Positions 21,235 to 28,654 of a stretch of DNA of 34,609 nucleotides are shown here, piece after piece. Below the pieces are notes generated by a model, which had not been told where the DNA came from, searched no databases, and saw only the letters and a list, made by a program, of their open reading frames with translations. A program made the position numbers and the translations under genes. The DNA lies in the NCBI GenBank assembly GCA_043820265.1, contig JBDREA010000034.1, positions 1-34,609 of the forward strand, read 5' to 3'. The stretch comes from JBDREA01 sp043820265 (lineage in GTDB: Archaea > Altiarchaeota > Altiarchaeia > IMC4 > JBDREA01). Position 1 is the first letter of the stretch, and the number at the start of each line of letters is the position of its first letter.

Positions 21235-22869
21235 TTGGAAAAAGACGTTGAATCCCTTATTTTAAGGGTAGTGACTGAGTCTGGTAAAAGCAGAAAAGAA
21301 GTCAAGAAGGCTTTAGCAGACCGAAAAGAGAAGACACACGGGCTTCTAAGCGATTACGGGGCGATCTATGCAGTCGCAAAAGAGTGTGGAATAGACCTCA
21401 ACTCCGAAGGCCAGGACTTTGTGATGCTGGGGGAAGTAAAACCAACCAAGTCCTTGAATGTAATAGGTCGCGTACGCGAAATCTATCCTTCTAAAGAATT
21501 CAACCGAAAAGACGGGTCGGTGGGAAAGCTTGCAAGCCTTATACTCTACGACAAAAGCGGCGTCATACGCCTTGTGTTGTGGGATAAAAACGCTTCTTTC
21601 ATCGAAAAAATCAAAAGAGGAGATTTGGTTATGGCGTCAAACGCCTATGCAAAGAAAGGAATGCATGGAGTGGAAGCACACGCCGGAAACCTGTCAAACC
21701 TTCTTGTTAATCCCACACACATTGATGTTGAAATCCCAGTTATCGCCCAACAGGAATACTCGATTAAAAACTTGGCCGCTGACATGTCAGATGTGACTTT
21801 GCACTGCAGAGTCAATCGTTTTTTTCCCGCCCAGGAATTCAGCCGGAAAGACGGCTCGATCGGAAAAAGGGCTAGCGCATTAGTCCAAGACGAGACCGGC
21901 TCTATTAGGATAGTGCTCTGGGATTTGGCGGCAGAAAAAAAGATAAAGGAAGGAGACATCATCAAAATAGAAAACGGATACGTGCGTCAGGGACTAAATC
22001 AGGAACTTGAATTACAGGTATCAAGTAAGGGGCGAATACTACCCTCAAAAAAGCAGCTGAAACTTCCAGAAATCGAATCGACGCCGACAAAGGATGTGAA
22101 AATCTCAGAGATCAAACCCGGCGATACAAGCTTGAATCTAAACGCCAGGATCCTGACACTCTACCCCTCCAGACCCTATTCTGGTGGAACCATGGCCTCG
22201 CTGATAATAGGTGATGAAACCGGCACTATCAGGGCCGTGCTCTGGAACGAGACCTCCCCAATCGCAGCTGAACTAAATAAAGGGGATATCGTTGAAATAA
22301 AAAACACATATTCGAAGGCCAACCTCAGTAACGAGGCGGAGATCCATCTGGGCAGATACAGTGGGATAAAAAAGAACAACGAATTCAAGCTCCCATCACT
22401 TGAATTGCTTTCGAAGTCGCTGGTGCGCGAAAAAGACGTGGCATCGCTAGAAAACAACGACAGGGATGTGAGAATAACTGGCGAAATAGTCGATTTCGAC
22501 GAGGAACGAAGCCCGCTTTACATGACCTGCCCAAACTGCAAAAAGAAGGTCCAATCAAATGGCCCCGAGGCAATATGCGAAATCTGCGGAGACATCGACC
22601 CCACCCCAAACCTTATCTTGTCCATGGTCTTTGAGGATTCCACCGGAAACATCCGTGTCGTAGCCTTCCGGGAAAACGCCGAAAAAGTCATTGGTATGGA
22701 CGCAGAAGAAGCATTTAACCTGATAGCTGAAACCCAAGACGAGCAGGCGCCCGTAAGAGAGTCTGCTGAAAGGCTCATGGGTCAGAAGGTGTCTTTTGTC
22801 GGCCATGTTCGCTATAATGATTTCAGCGATCAATTAGAGTTTTTAGTCGACGACGTAGCAGGAGGGTAA
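21235..22869 (+). CDS. RPA-like single-stranded DNA-binding protein with zinc finger
   Basis: 544 residues if translation starts at TTG 21235, which has GGGTGA 7 bases upstream; an in-frame TTG at 21220 is the alternative. Several OB folds can be followed: SLNVIGRVREIYPSKEFNRK with IRLVLWDKNASFIEKIKRGD; VTLHCRVNRFFPAQEFSRKD with IRIVLWDLAAEKKIKEGD; LNLNARILTLYPSRPYSGGT with IRAVLWNE; and VRITGEIVDFDEERSPLYMT with NIRVVAFRENAEKV. The last OB fold contains a zinc finger, C-P-N-C near residue 430 and C-E-I-C near 449. This is the layout of euryarchaeal RPA (replication, repair). The first 60 residues are a helical N-terminal region. The DUF4139 gene starts 76 bases later. Confidence 0.85.
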   Translation: MEKDVESLILRVVTESGKSRKEVKKALADRKEKTHGLLSDYGAIYAVAKECGIDLNSEGQDFVMLGEVKPTKSLNVIGRVREIYPSKEFNRKDGSVGKLASLILYDKSGVIRLVLWDKNASFIEKIKRGDLVMASNAYAKKGMHGVEAHAGNLSNLLVNPTHIDVEIPVIAQQEYSIKNLAADMSDVTLHCRVNRFFPAQEFSRKDGSIGKRASALVQDETGSIRIVLWDLAAEKKIKEGDIIKIENGYVRQGLNQELELQVSSKGRILPSKKQLKLPEIESTPTKDVKISEIKPGDTSLNLNARILTLYPSRPYSGGTMASLIIGDETGTIRAVLWNETSPIAAELNKGDIVEIKNTYSKANLSNEAEIHLGRYSGIKKNNEFKLPSLELLSKSLVREKDVASLENNDRDVRITGEIVDFDEERSPLYMTCPNCKKKVQSNGPEAICEICGDIDPTPNLILSMVFEDSTGNIRVVAFRENAEKVIGMDAEEAFNLIAETQDEQAPVRESAERLMGQKVSFVGHVRYNDFSDQLEFLVDDVAGG

Positions 22870-22945
22870 GGGGATTATTCGGATTGCGCCGAAACAAATA
22901 CCAGTTCTTTTAAAGGTTTGCCGGAAATATAATCTTGAATTAAAA

Positions 22946-24355
22946 ATGGACTCTAAATTCAAATTAATTGCGGGACTGGTTTTTCTTGTATTGATCTTTT
23001 CACTTGGCGTATATGCCGTAAACTACTTAAATAGACCCCTACTCATAGACGAGGAACCCACCGAGCTTGAGGTAACGGTCTACAACAGCAACCTAGGAGT
23101 TGTAAAGGAGATTAGAAACAAATATCTCTTTTCAGGCATCAACGATGTATTATACACCGGCGTCGCCTCACAAATCGATCCTACAAGCGTCAAATTAAAG
23201 GCACTTGAAGGAGGGATCCGGGTGCTCGAGCAAAACTATGAATATGACCTCGTCAGCAAAGAAAAAATACTCGAAAAATACATAGACAAAAACATCACAG
23301 GATACCAGATCTACGGAGACCGAAAGGAGCTTGTAGAAGGGACTCTCCTATCCTACTCTGGCGGCCAAGTCGTCTTAAAGACAAAGCAAGGTGTCTTAAA
23401 GATTATCTCCCTTTCGGAATTCGACCTCCCAGAGCTCCCAGAAGGCCTTATAACAAAGCCCACTTTGCACTGGATGATTGAGGCAGACGAAAGCGAAAAC
23501 AAGTCTCTGGAGCTCAGCTACATGACGTCTGGGATGAGCTGGAAGGCAGACTACGTCACAGTAGTCAACGCAGACGACACAATCCTCGATTTAACGGGAT
23601 GGGTGACCATCACAAACAACGCAGGGACAACCTTCAAAGATGCTTCGTTAAAGCTTGTGGCAGGAGACGTTAACAGGGTATACGACTACGACGCTATAGC
23701 AAGCGGTGACAGATATATGGCGATGGAATCAAAAGCAGCCGCCCCACAATTTACTGAAGAATCACTTTTTGAATACCATCTTTATGACCTCCAGCGCCCA
23801 ACGACTCTGAGGGACAAGGAGCAAAAACAGATCGAGCTTCTTTCAGGAAACAACGTAGATGTGGAAAAAGAGTTTGTCTACGAGAACACACGCTGGTACA
23901 CATCCAACACCAAGGTTCGAGTGATGCTGAACTTCGAAAACACAGAAGACAACAACCTTGGAATGCCTTTGCCGAAGGGACGCGTCAGAGTCTTCAAAAA
24001 GGATTCAGAAGAAAAACTCCAATTCATCGGGGAAGACAGCATAGACCACACGCCAAAGGACGAGACCCTGCGCATATTCGTGGGCGAGGCCTTCGACGTA
24101 TTAGGCGAGCGAAAGCAGATGGACTACAACATCCTCGCCGGATGGTACGAGTACGAATGGGACGTGATCCTCAAAAACCACAAAGACGAAGACATCACGG
24201 TGACTGTGCTCGAAAACACTGGCGGAGACTGGGAAATTGTTAAAGAGAACTACCAGCACGAAAAGGAATCCAACAACAAGATAAAGTGGAAAATTCCCGT
24301 GGAGCCAAACAGCGAATCCAAACTGACCTACAAGATTAGATACAAAAGATACTAA
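22946..24355 (+). CDS. DUF4139 domain protein, membrane-anchored
   Basis: 469 residues. An N-terminal membrane helix (LIAGLVFLVLIFSLGVYAVN) anchors a large extracytoplasmic beta-rich region. The start TELEVTVYNSNLGVVKEIRN, the middle LELSYMTSGMSWKADYVTVV with NADDTILDLTGWVTITNNAG, and the end DYNILAGWYEYEWDVILKNH are characteristic of DUF4139 proteins (mucoidy-inhibitor A-like group). The function of the family is not established. A TTTTAAAGG element about 35 bases before the ATG is a candidate TATA box. There is no obvious link with the neighbouring RPA gene; the CPBP-like gene follows after 29 bases. Confidence 0.85.
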   Translation: MDSKFKLIAGLVFLVLIFSLGVYAVNYLNRPLLIDEEPTELEVTVYNSNLGVVKEIRNKYLFSGINDVLYTGVASQIDPTSVKLKALEGGIRVLEQNYEYDLVSKEKILEKYIDKNITGYQIYGDRKELVEGTLLSYSGGQVVLKTKQGVLKIISLSEFDLPELPEGLITKPTLHWMIEADESENKSLELSYMTSGMSWKADYVTVVNADDTILDLTGWVTITNNAGTTFKDASLKLVAGDVNRVYDYDAIASGDRYMAMESKAAAPQFTEESLFEYHLYDLQRPTTLRDKEQKQIELLSGNNVDVEKEFVYENTRWYTSNTKVRVMLNFENTEDNNLGMPLPKGRVRVFKKDSEEKLQFIGEDSIDHTPKDETLRIFVGEAFDVLGERKQMDYNILAGWYEYEWDVILKNHKDEDITVTVLENTGGDWEIVKENYQHEKESNNKIKWKIPVEPNSESKLTYKIRYKRY

Positions 24356-24384
24356 CCCCCAGGAGATACTAGAACAAAATTGAG

Positions 24385-24996
24385 ATGAGGAAGGAAGTCT
24401 TGCTGCCGATTTTAGCAATCCTCCTCATCCTCCTAAATTATTTTCTTCCCACTAAAACCCTCCTCGAATTAATCACCTTAGACTTTATTCTTTATCTTGG
24501 CATCCCCTTCTTCGTTCTTTTTAAGGTTTTTAAGGAGCAACCGAAAAATTTTGGAATACAAAAGAGAAACCTGAAACTTGGATTGAAATACTCCATTATA
24601 CTGCTGATACTGGCCCTACCCTTCATGCTCTACGGCTCACAGCTTTCCGATTTCAAAGCCTACTACCCATTTTGGCCAGCCGCCAGGGAAAACGTGTCTT
24701 CCTTCATCTACTTCGAACTACTCATTGGAGTAAGAATGATGGCAACAGAATTCATCTATCGAGGACTTTTACTCTTCAGCCTTGCAAAAATAATTAAGCC
24801 GAACCACGCAAACCTCATCCACTCATTCATCTACATGCTCGCACACATCGGAAAACCCTTCCTGGAAGTCCCCTACAGCTTCGGTGCAGGCCTCGTATTC
24901 GGCCACGTTGATCTGAAATGTAAAAGCATTCTTCCAAGCTTTCTAATGCACTACATATCAAGCATAATGTTCGATGCAATGGTGATTATGCTTTAA
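24385..24996 (+). CDS. CPBP-like membrane protein (putative intramembrane protease)
   Basis: 203 residues with about six membrane helices. The region MMATEFIYRGLLLFSLAKII corresponds to motif 1 of CPBP (Abi/Rce1-type) proteases, FIYMLAHIGKP to motif 2 with the conserved His, and LPSFLMHYISSIMFD to the last motif with His. The first Glu of the E-E-x-x-x-R motif is replaced by Thr (T-E-F-I-Y-R), so catalysis is doubtful. A piece of a second copy of its C-terminus lies at 25671-25718. The stop overlaps by 4 bases with the end of the convergent regulator gene. In bacteria such proteins modify peptides or act in self-immunity; no such partner is seen here. Confidence 0.7.
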   Translation: MRKEVLLPILAILLILLNYFLPTKTLLELITLDFILYLGIPFFVLFKVFKEQPKNFGIQKRNLKLGLKYSIILLILALPFMLYGSQLSDFKAYYPFWPAARENVSSFIYFELLIGVRMMATEFIYRGLLLFSLAKIIKPNHANLIHSFIYMLAHIGKPFLEVPYSFGAGLVFGHVDLKCKSILPSFLMHYISSIMFDAMVIML

Positions 24997-25310
24997 CCAG
25001 GTGTTTTCAAGATATTTCTTCCCGGACCTGTCTCTTCTATGAGGTCAACTTCGAGTTTTAGGAGGTCTTTCACTGTTTGGTTTTCTGTGTTGAGGGTGAA
25101 TAGGGTGGTGTTGCCGTAGGTTCTGGTGGCTTTGATTAAATTCAGTTCCTCTAGTTTTCCCCAGTGGTTGAATAGTGCACCTTTGCTGATGCCTGCGAGT
25201 TCTTGGATTTCTTTTTTTGAGTAGTCGTCTCCGATGTTGTCGATGAAGGCGTCTAGGATTCGGATGAATGGATTGTCGCCAAAGAATCGGATGAGATTTG
25301 ATTCGTCCAT
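24993..25310 (-). CDS. Winged-helix transcriptional regulator
   Basis: 105 residues from the ATG at 25310; a longer frame upstream would run through the promoter region and is unlikely. The core RILDAFIDNIGDDYSKKEIQ, then ELAGISKGALFNHWGKLEEL and NLIKATRTYGNTTLFTLN is an ArsR/MarR-like winged helix: helix 1, recognition helix SKGALFNHWGKLEE and a beta wing. The end VDLIEETGPGRN may serve dimerisation. It is divergent from another small DNA-binding-type protein with 56 bases between, and a palindrome lies in that gap, so autoregulation is likely. Confidence 0.7.
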   Translation of the reverse strand: MDESNLIRFFGDNPFIRILDAFIDNIGDDYSKKEIQELAGISKGALFNHWGKLEELNLIKATRTYGNTTLFTLNTENQTVKDLLKLEVDLIEETGPGRNILKTPG

Positions 25311-25366
25311 TGTATTATTACTTAGGCAGTTAGGTTTATAAATATGCACTTTCAAAGTATATTTCA
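25311..25366. promoter_or_regulatory. Divergent promoter with ACTTT-C-AAAGT palindrome
   Basis: Between the two divergent regulator genes lie TTTATAAATATG (TATA for the plus-strand gene at leaderless distance) and, read on the minus strand, ATATACTTT. A perfect palindrome ACTTT-C-AAAGT with matching AT flanks covers about 25341-25361, right at both promoters. A winged-helix dimer could bind here and control both genes. Confidence 0.5.
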
Positions 25367-25648
25367 ATGGACATCAAAAATAACGATAAATTTCTAGAAG
25401 CCAAACTCCTCTTCAAGCTAGCCAGACGCCGAAACTGGGGCGCCAGCCACACATCCTTCCACAACCTCACCAAAGGATTCAAACCCAAAGACCAAAAACA
25501 AATCAAAAAAATCGCAGAACAACTACTAAAAACAGGATTCCTCATCAAAAAACCCACATCTTACGGCCTAGAAATCTCATTGAATTCAAACAAAAGCAAG
25601 CAGATAAAACAAAAAATAAAGGAAATGCTTGGAGAATACACCAAGTAA
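25367..25648 (+). CDS. Small winged-helix-like archaeal protein
   Basis: 93 residues. The start KFLEAKLLFKLARRRNWGAS, followed by HTSFHNL, and the later KIAEQLLKTGFLIKKPTSYG with LEISLN match a small archaeal family of predicted winged-helix proteins (A-K-L-L-x-K-L-x-R-R...W-G-x-S-x-T), known from several archaeal groups but without a studied function. It is basic, as expected for nucleic-acid binding. It is divergent from the winged-helix regulator, shares its promoter region, and lies immediately before the relic of a CPBP gene. Confidence 0.6.
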   Translation: MDIKNNDKFLEAKLLFKLARRRNWGASHTSFHNLTKGFKPKDQKQIKKIAEQLLKTGFLIKKPTSYGLEISLNSNKSKQIKQKIKEMLGEYTK

Positions 25649-25670
25649 TACTCTAGCGAGCTAAATAATC

Positions 25671-25718
25671 CACGACGTAAGCAGCGTAATGTTTGACGCG
25701 ATGGTGATTCTACTCTGA
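25671..25718 (+). pseudogene. Remnant of the 3' end of a second CPBP-like gene
   Basis: This 48-base stretch reads HDVSSVMFDAMVILL and a TGA, and aligns without gaps to HYISSIMFDAMVIML at the very end of the intact CPBP-like gene at 24385-24996. DNA similarity starts a few bases upstream (GAGCTAAATAATCCAC against AAGCTTTCTAATGCAC) and then stops. The rest of that gene is missing. The relic indicates a former tandem duplicate or an insertion of the regulator pair beside a duplicated 3' end. Confidence 0.65.
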
Positions 25719-25764
25719 GTACTTCTCACCATTGGATTTTTTTACTTCTCATTCATAATACCAT

Positions 25765-26904
25765 ATGATGTCCCCTACGTCTAAAAGATTTTTTTGGAAG
25801 GGTGGTGGAATCCCCCCACAACATGGAATCCCATCGGATGATGCTTTGGCTCCAAAGCGCATGGGTGAAATGGGAGGAGATCAAGATGACGTTTTTCAGG
25901 AAGGGCGAAACGCATATGCGGCATACATTAAAAAAGAGTTTACTCCTAGCTACAGGGACTGGCATAGGAAGGCGCTCGAATTCTTTGGAGGAATAGATAG
26001 GAAAGTGGATTCTGGCGGAGTTAATGCATGGACGGAAGAAGCATTTTCCTGGTCTGACGAGGAAATAAAATTCCGCCACAGCATGGAAGCATCGATTAGA
26101 CAGTTTTTAGAGGAGAATCAAGGTCCGGTAGGTATTGATTTTTTCAGAAGGATAACGAAATCAAACTTGCCGAAGGGTGCTCAACTTTTAGTTGGTATCA
26201 GCAGCCACAGGATAAGAGACGCCGTCACTCCTGATCGTCTTATAGAGGAATACAATACCCAGCTGGCAAAGTACCTTCTTGGAGAGGGTGAGAGACCAGT
26301 ATTCTCCCCCCCTGCTCCGGAGGAGGTGGAAGCAGAACTTATCCGACGCGCGAGCGGGAAGTTACGTCAGGAGGATGCCGTAGAGATTAATGAGTCACTT
26401 GAGGATATAGCGTTCCTCATGAAAAAGCGGGCCTCCGAAAAGGGTGGTTCTATAAACAACACCGGATTTCGCGGTGAAAAAACATGGCATGAAAGCAGGT
26501 TCATAGATGAAGTACTCTATGAGTTATCCTCCAATGCACTGCATTTTATCCCAAAAAGCGGGGGTAGAATCGATTTAGGGGGGGAGTCAAACAAGGACAC
26601 GGCCACCTTCACTGTTGAGGATAACGGTTCTGGAATTTTAAGGGAGAACCTATCAAAAATCTTTAAACCCGGCTGGACTACACGCGAAAGGCCGGATACG
26701 AAAGGAACGGAAACTGGCGGACTTGGTCTCGACCTCGTGCGCGGAATAGTCGAACACGTATTTAATGGCAGAATTGTGGTGGAATCCAATGGTTTTAAAT
26801 ACGATCCTCAAACAGAACTCGTTACTCCGAGTAACGTTACAACTGGGACAAAATTCACGATCACCTACCCAAATAAGCCACCCAAAGAAGCACTGGTTGT
26901 CTAG
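25765..26904 (+). CDS. Orphan histidine kinase-type ATPase domain protein
   Basis: 379 residues. The C-terminal 150 residues form a GHKL/HATPase_c domain: N box IDEVLYELSSNALHFIPKSG near 247-262, G1 box VEDNGSGILRENLSKIFKPG near 284, and G2 box ETGGLGLDLVRGIVEHVF near 316. ATP binding is therefore likely. The N-terminal 220 residues (blocks SYRDWHRKALEFFGGIDRKV, FRHSMEASIRQFLEENQGPV) match no known sensor domain, and no clear phospho-acceptor H box was found. The nearest candidate region is EINESLEDIAFLMKKRASEK, which has no His. No response regulator is adjacent. Transmembrane helices are absent, so it is cytosolic. It may be a phosphotransfer protein or an ATP-dependent switch. A T-rich stretch about 30 bases before the ATG resembles the leaders near 3053-5486. 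Confidence 0.72.
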   Translation: MMSPTSKRFFWKGGGIPPQHGIPSDDALAPKRMGEMGGDQDDVFQEGRNAYAAYIKKEFTPSYRDWHRKALEFFGGIDRKVDSGGVNAWTEEAFSWSDEEIKFRHSMEASIRQFLEENQGPVGIDFFRRITKSNLPKGAQLLVGISSHRIRDAVTPDRLIEEYNTQLAKYLLGEGERPVFSPPAPEEVEAELIRRASGKLRQEDAVEINESLEDIAFLMKKRASEKGGSINNTGFRGEKTWHESRFIDEVLYELSSNALHFIPKSGGRIDLGGESNKDTATFTVEDNGSGILRENLSKIFKPGWTTRERPDTKGTETGGLGLDLVRGIVEHVFNGRIVVESNGFKYDPQTELVTPSNVTTGTKFTITYPNKPPKEALVV

Positions 26905-27097
26905 AATTGATGTTTAACCAAAGATTAGGGATACCTTTGTAGGAAATGGGATATGAGTTATCCTACCATAATAAATGTCGCGTCTCTTATACTCTGTTTT
27001 TTCTTCCTTAGATTGATATTTCACTGTTTGCACGTGTCGTTTTAGCTGTTTTGGCCGATGACTTTGATTTTTATTCCCACCCTCGATAGTATACATT

Positions 27098-27343
27098 ATG
27101 GATACACTTAAAATCAATATTTCGCTGCCGGTCGAAATGTACAAACAAGCGAGGATCCTCGTTGACAGGGGACTCTATGCCTCTTTTTCTGAGATGGTAA
27201 GAAATGGCATCAGAAACGAGGTGGATATGCAAAGAGAGATAAACCCCGATTTTGTCAAATCCATCTCCAAGGCTGAAAAAAGCGGATTCGTGGAATTTAA
27301 AAACGGAAGAGCCCTCCTCAAGGACCTGCATGAAGCGGTCTAG
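27098..27343 (+). CDS. Ribbon-helix-helix antitoxin
   Basis: 81 residues. The start DTLKINISLPVEMYKQARIL has the single beta strand and first helix of CopG/ParD-type repressors, and SFSEMVRNGIRNEVDMQREI the second helix with the usual S-x-S-E-x-V-R-x-(G/A)-(I/L)-R. The C-terminal part (KSISKAEKSGFVEFKNGRAL) is the toxin-binding tail. Its last 14 bases overlap the toxin start, a typical arrangement. It lies 193 bases downstream of the ATPase gene; a GTAGGA...TCCTAC inverted repeat (26939-26966) lies in the gap. Confidence 0.75.
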   Translation: MDTLKINISLPVEMYKQARILVDRGLYASFSEMVRNGIRNEVDMQREINPDFVKSISKAEKSGFVEFKNGRALLKDLHEAV

Positions 27344-27635
27344 AATCCAAGTTCCAAAAAAAGTGAAAATATACAGGCCTGCACGTTCAAATCTTTTCAG
27401 AGAGGATTATGCAGCAATAATCCGAAAAAACAAGGCGTTACAAGAAAGGATAGATAAAAAGTTACTTCAGATACTTAAAAATCCTGAAGCATACAAGCCA
27501 TTGAAGAGCCCGCTCCAGGGATACAGACGCGTGCAGGTCGGATCGTTTGTTATCACGTTTAGGATACAAGGAGATCTAGTCCGCTACGTAAGGATCGCAC
27601 ACCACGACAAAATCTATAGCCTATTCCACGATTAG
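27330..27635 (+). CDS. RelE/ParE-superfamily toxin
   Basis: 101 residues from ATG 27330. The frame is open further upstream (to 27252), but that stretch lies inside the antitoxin gene, and the overlap start is the natural choice. The body SNLFREDYAAIIRKNKALQE, LLQILKNPEAYKPLKSPLQG, YRRVQVGSFVITFRI and YVRIAHHDKIYSLF has the full RelE/YafQ fold order: helical hairpin, P-L...L-G-x-x-R-x-x-V-G-x-x-x-x-x-F strand region and H-x-x-x-Y end. It probably cleaves translated mRNA. It is unrelated in detail to the toxin at 4110-4391, with a ribbon-helix-helix rather than a DUF2683 partner. Confidence 0.8.
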   Translation: MKRSRIQVPKKVKIYRPARSNLFREDYAAIIRKNKALQERIDKKLLQILKNPEAYKPLKSPLQGYRRVQVGSFVITFRIQGDLVRYVRIAHHDKIYSLFHD

Positions 27636-27641
27636 TTTTTT

Positions 27642-28478
27642 CTACCCAAGCACTGTCAGCGTCGCGTCCCTTATCCCGGGCCCCGCTCCGATTATGAGTA
27701 TTACAAGTTTTATTATCCTTCTAGAAAAAGCATCATCTTTTAGGTCCCGGTCGATTATGTAGAGGGCTGGGATCAGAAACAAAAGCTTCAGTGGATACAT
27801 CACTGCTGCGGTCCCTGTGAGTTCGATCAGCGCGGTCGGGAGAACGTGCTTTTCTGCGAAACCTAAGAAGTCTATCCCCACAAACGTTGCCGAAGCGTCC
27901 AGAAGGTGCCCTGCGACGATGAGGTAGTTGTATTCAAAGCGCAGGAAATCGAAGCGTTTCACCTGCATCAAAGCCCAGAGAAAAACGAGCGAAAGCGTGA
28001 GGAAGCCAGCGATATAAGCTAACGGCCACCACTGCTGGACGTGGGAGAAGATCAGGTATGTGTTGTATGAAAAAAGCCCCCATCCAACGATGACCATAGT
28101 CCAATAATAGCGGATTTTCAGGTAACGCTGGACCATCAAAGCCAAGAAAAGCACAGCAATAGTCAAAACAAACATGGAAAAAAAGATGCCAGGCGCCACC
28201 AACCAGAAGTTTCCGGGGTAATCGACGTAGCCGGGGTAAAAGCCATATCCTTGGTCAACTAGCTCGCGGGCAGACCCCCCAAAAAAGATGAATCCGAGAA
28301 GGCTTACAGCAAAATATTCATCCACCTTCACTTCGAATCTCTTTAAAAGCGGGATGATAAGATAAAAAACAGAAAGCCCAAGAATCAAACCATAAGTCGG
28401 AGTATTAATCCAGTTGTAACCCGCCTCCACAAAATTATAATGGAAAAACTCAAAAATACGTGCTGCTACGTCCACCAT
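27642..28478 (-). CDS. DUF63 family membrane protein
   Basis: 278 residues with about seven membrane helices. The sequence follows the archaeal DUF63 family: start FVEAGYNWINTPTYGLILGL, the middle FFGGSARELVDQGYGFYPGY, and LIVAGHLLDASATFVGIDFL with FGAEKH-like continuation (FAEKHVLPTALIELTGTAAV), then the end GAGPGIRDATLTVLG. The family is confined mainly to archaea and has no known function. A minus-strand TATA-like CTTATAATAG at about 28500-28509 is 22-31 bases before the ATG, so the gene is leaderless. It ends 6 bases from the toxin gene, convergent. Confidence 0.87.
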   Translation of the reverse strand: MVDVAARIFEFFHYNFVEAGYNWINTPTYGLILGLSVFYLIIPLLKRFEVKVDEYFAVSLLGFIFFGGSARELVDQGYGFYPGYVDYPGNFWLVAPGIFFSMFVLTIAVLFLALMVQRYLKIRYYWTMVIVGWGLFSYNTYLIFSHVQQWWPLAYIAGFLTLSLVFLWALMQVKRFDFLRFEYNYLIVAGHLLDASATFVGIDFLGFAEKHVLPTALIELTGTAAVMYPLKLLFLIPALYIIDRDLKDDAFSRRIIKLVILIIGAGPGIRDATLTVLG

Positions 28479-28482
28479 ACCA

Positions 28483-28654
28483 TTTATATAAGCTTCCTAC
28501 CTATTATAAGTCTCTCAATTATGAGAAATCATTAGAAAAAGAGGGTTCAGTGGTCGAATGTTCCAATGTTTGGGACAGGCTTGCGTGGACCAGATGAAGA
28601 ATTCTTTATCTAGCCGCCCAGCATACGACATGCCTTCTAGTAATCCAATAAACG
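28483..28654 (+). promoter_or_regulatory. Promoter and leader of the ribosomal protein operon
   Basis: A TATA box TTTATATAAG at 28483-28492 faces the ribosomal genes; transcription near 28515 gives a leader of about 140 bases before the L3 ATG. Inside it, TGGTC (28551-28555) can pair with GACCA (28588-28592) and TGTTCC (28559-28564) with GGGACA (28572-28577, one G-U), forming a nested stem-loop. A 13-codon open frame at 28630-28671 overlaps the L3 start. No Shine-Dalgarno site precedes L3. The stem-loop may be a regulatory site, but this is weakly supported. Confidence 0.35.

Noticed and set aside
25671..25682. GACGTAAG at 25673 as a fourth copy of the purP-end module
   Set aside because: It is part of the CPBP remnant (codons for H-D-V-S) and lacks the GTG before it and the T-rich tail after it.
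25765..26904. Two-component system
   Set aside because: No receiver domain or H box is visible near the ATPase, so only an orphan GHKL-type protein is claimed.
26939..26966. GTAGGA...TCCTAC inverted repeat after the ATPase gene as a terminator
   Set aside because: Arms are only 6 bases with a 16-base loop and no T-run follows; chance is a sufficient explanation.
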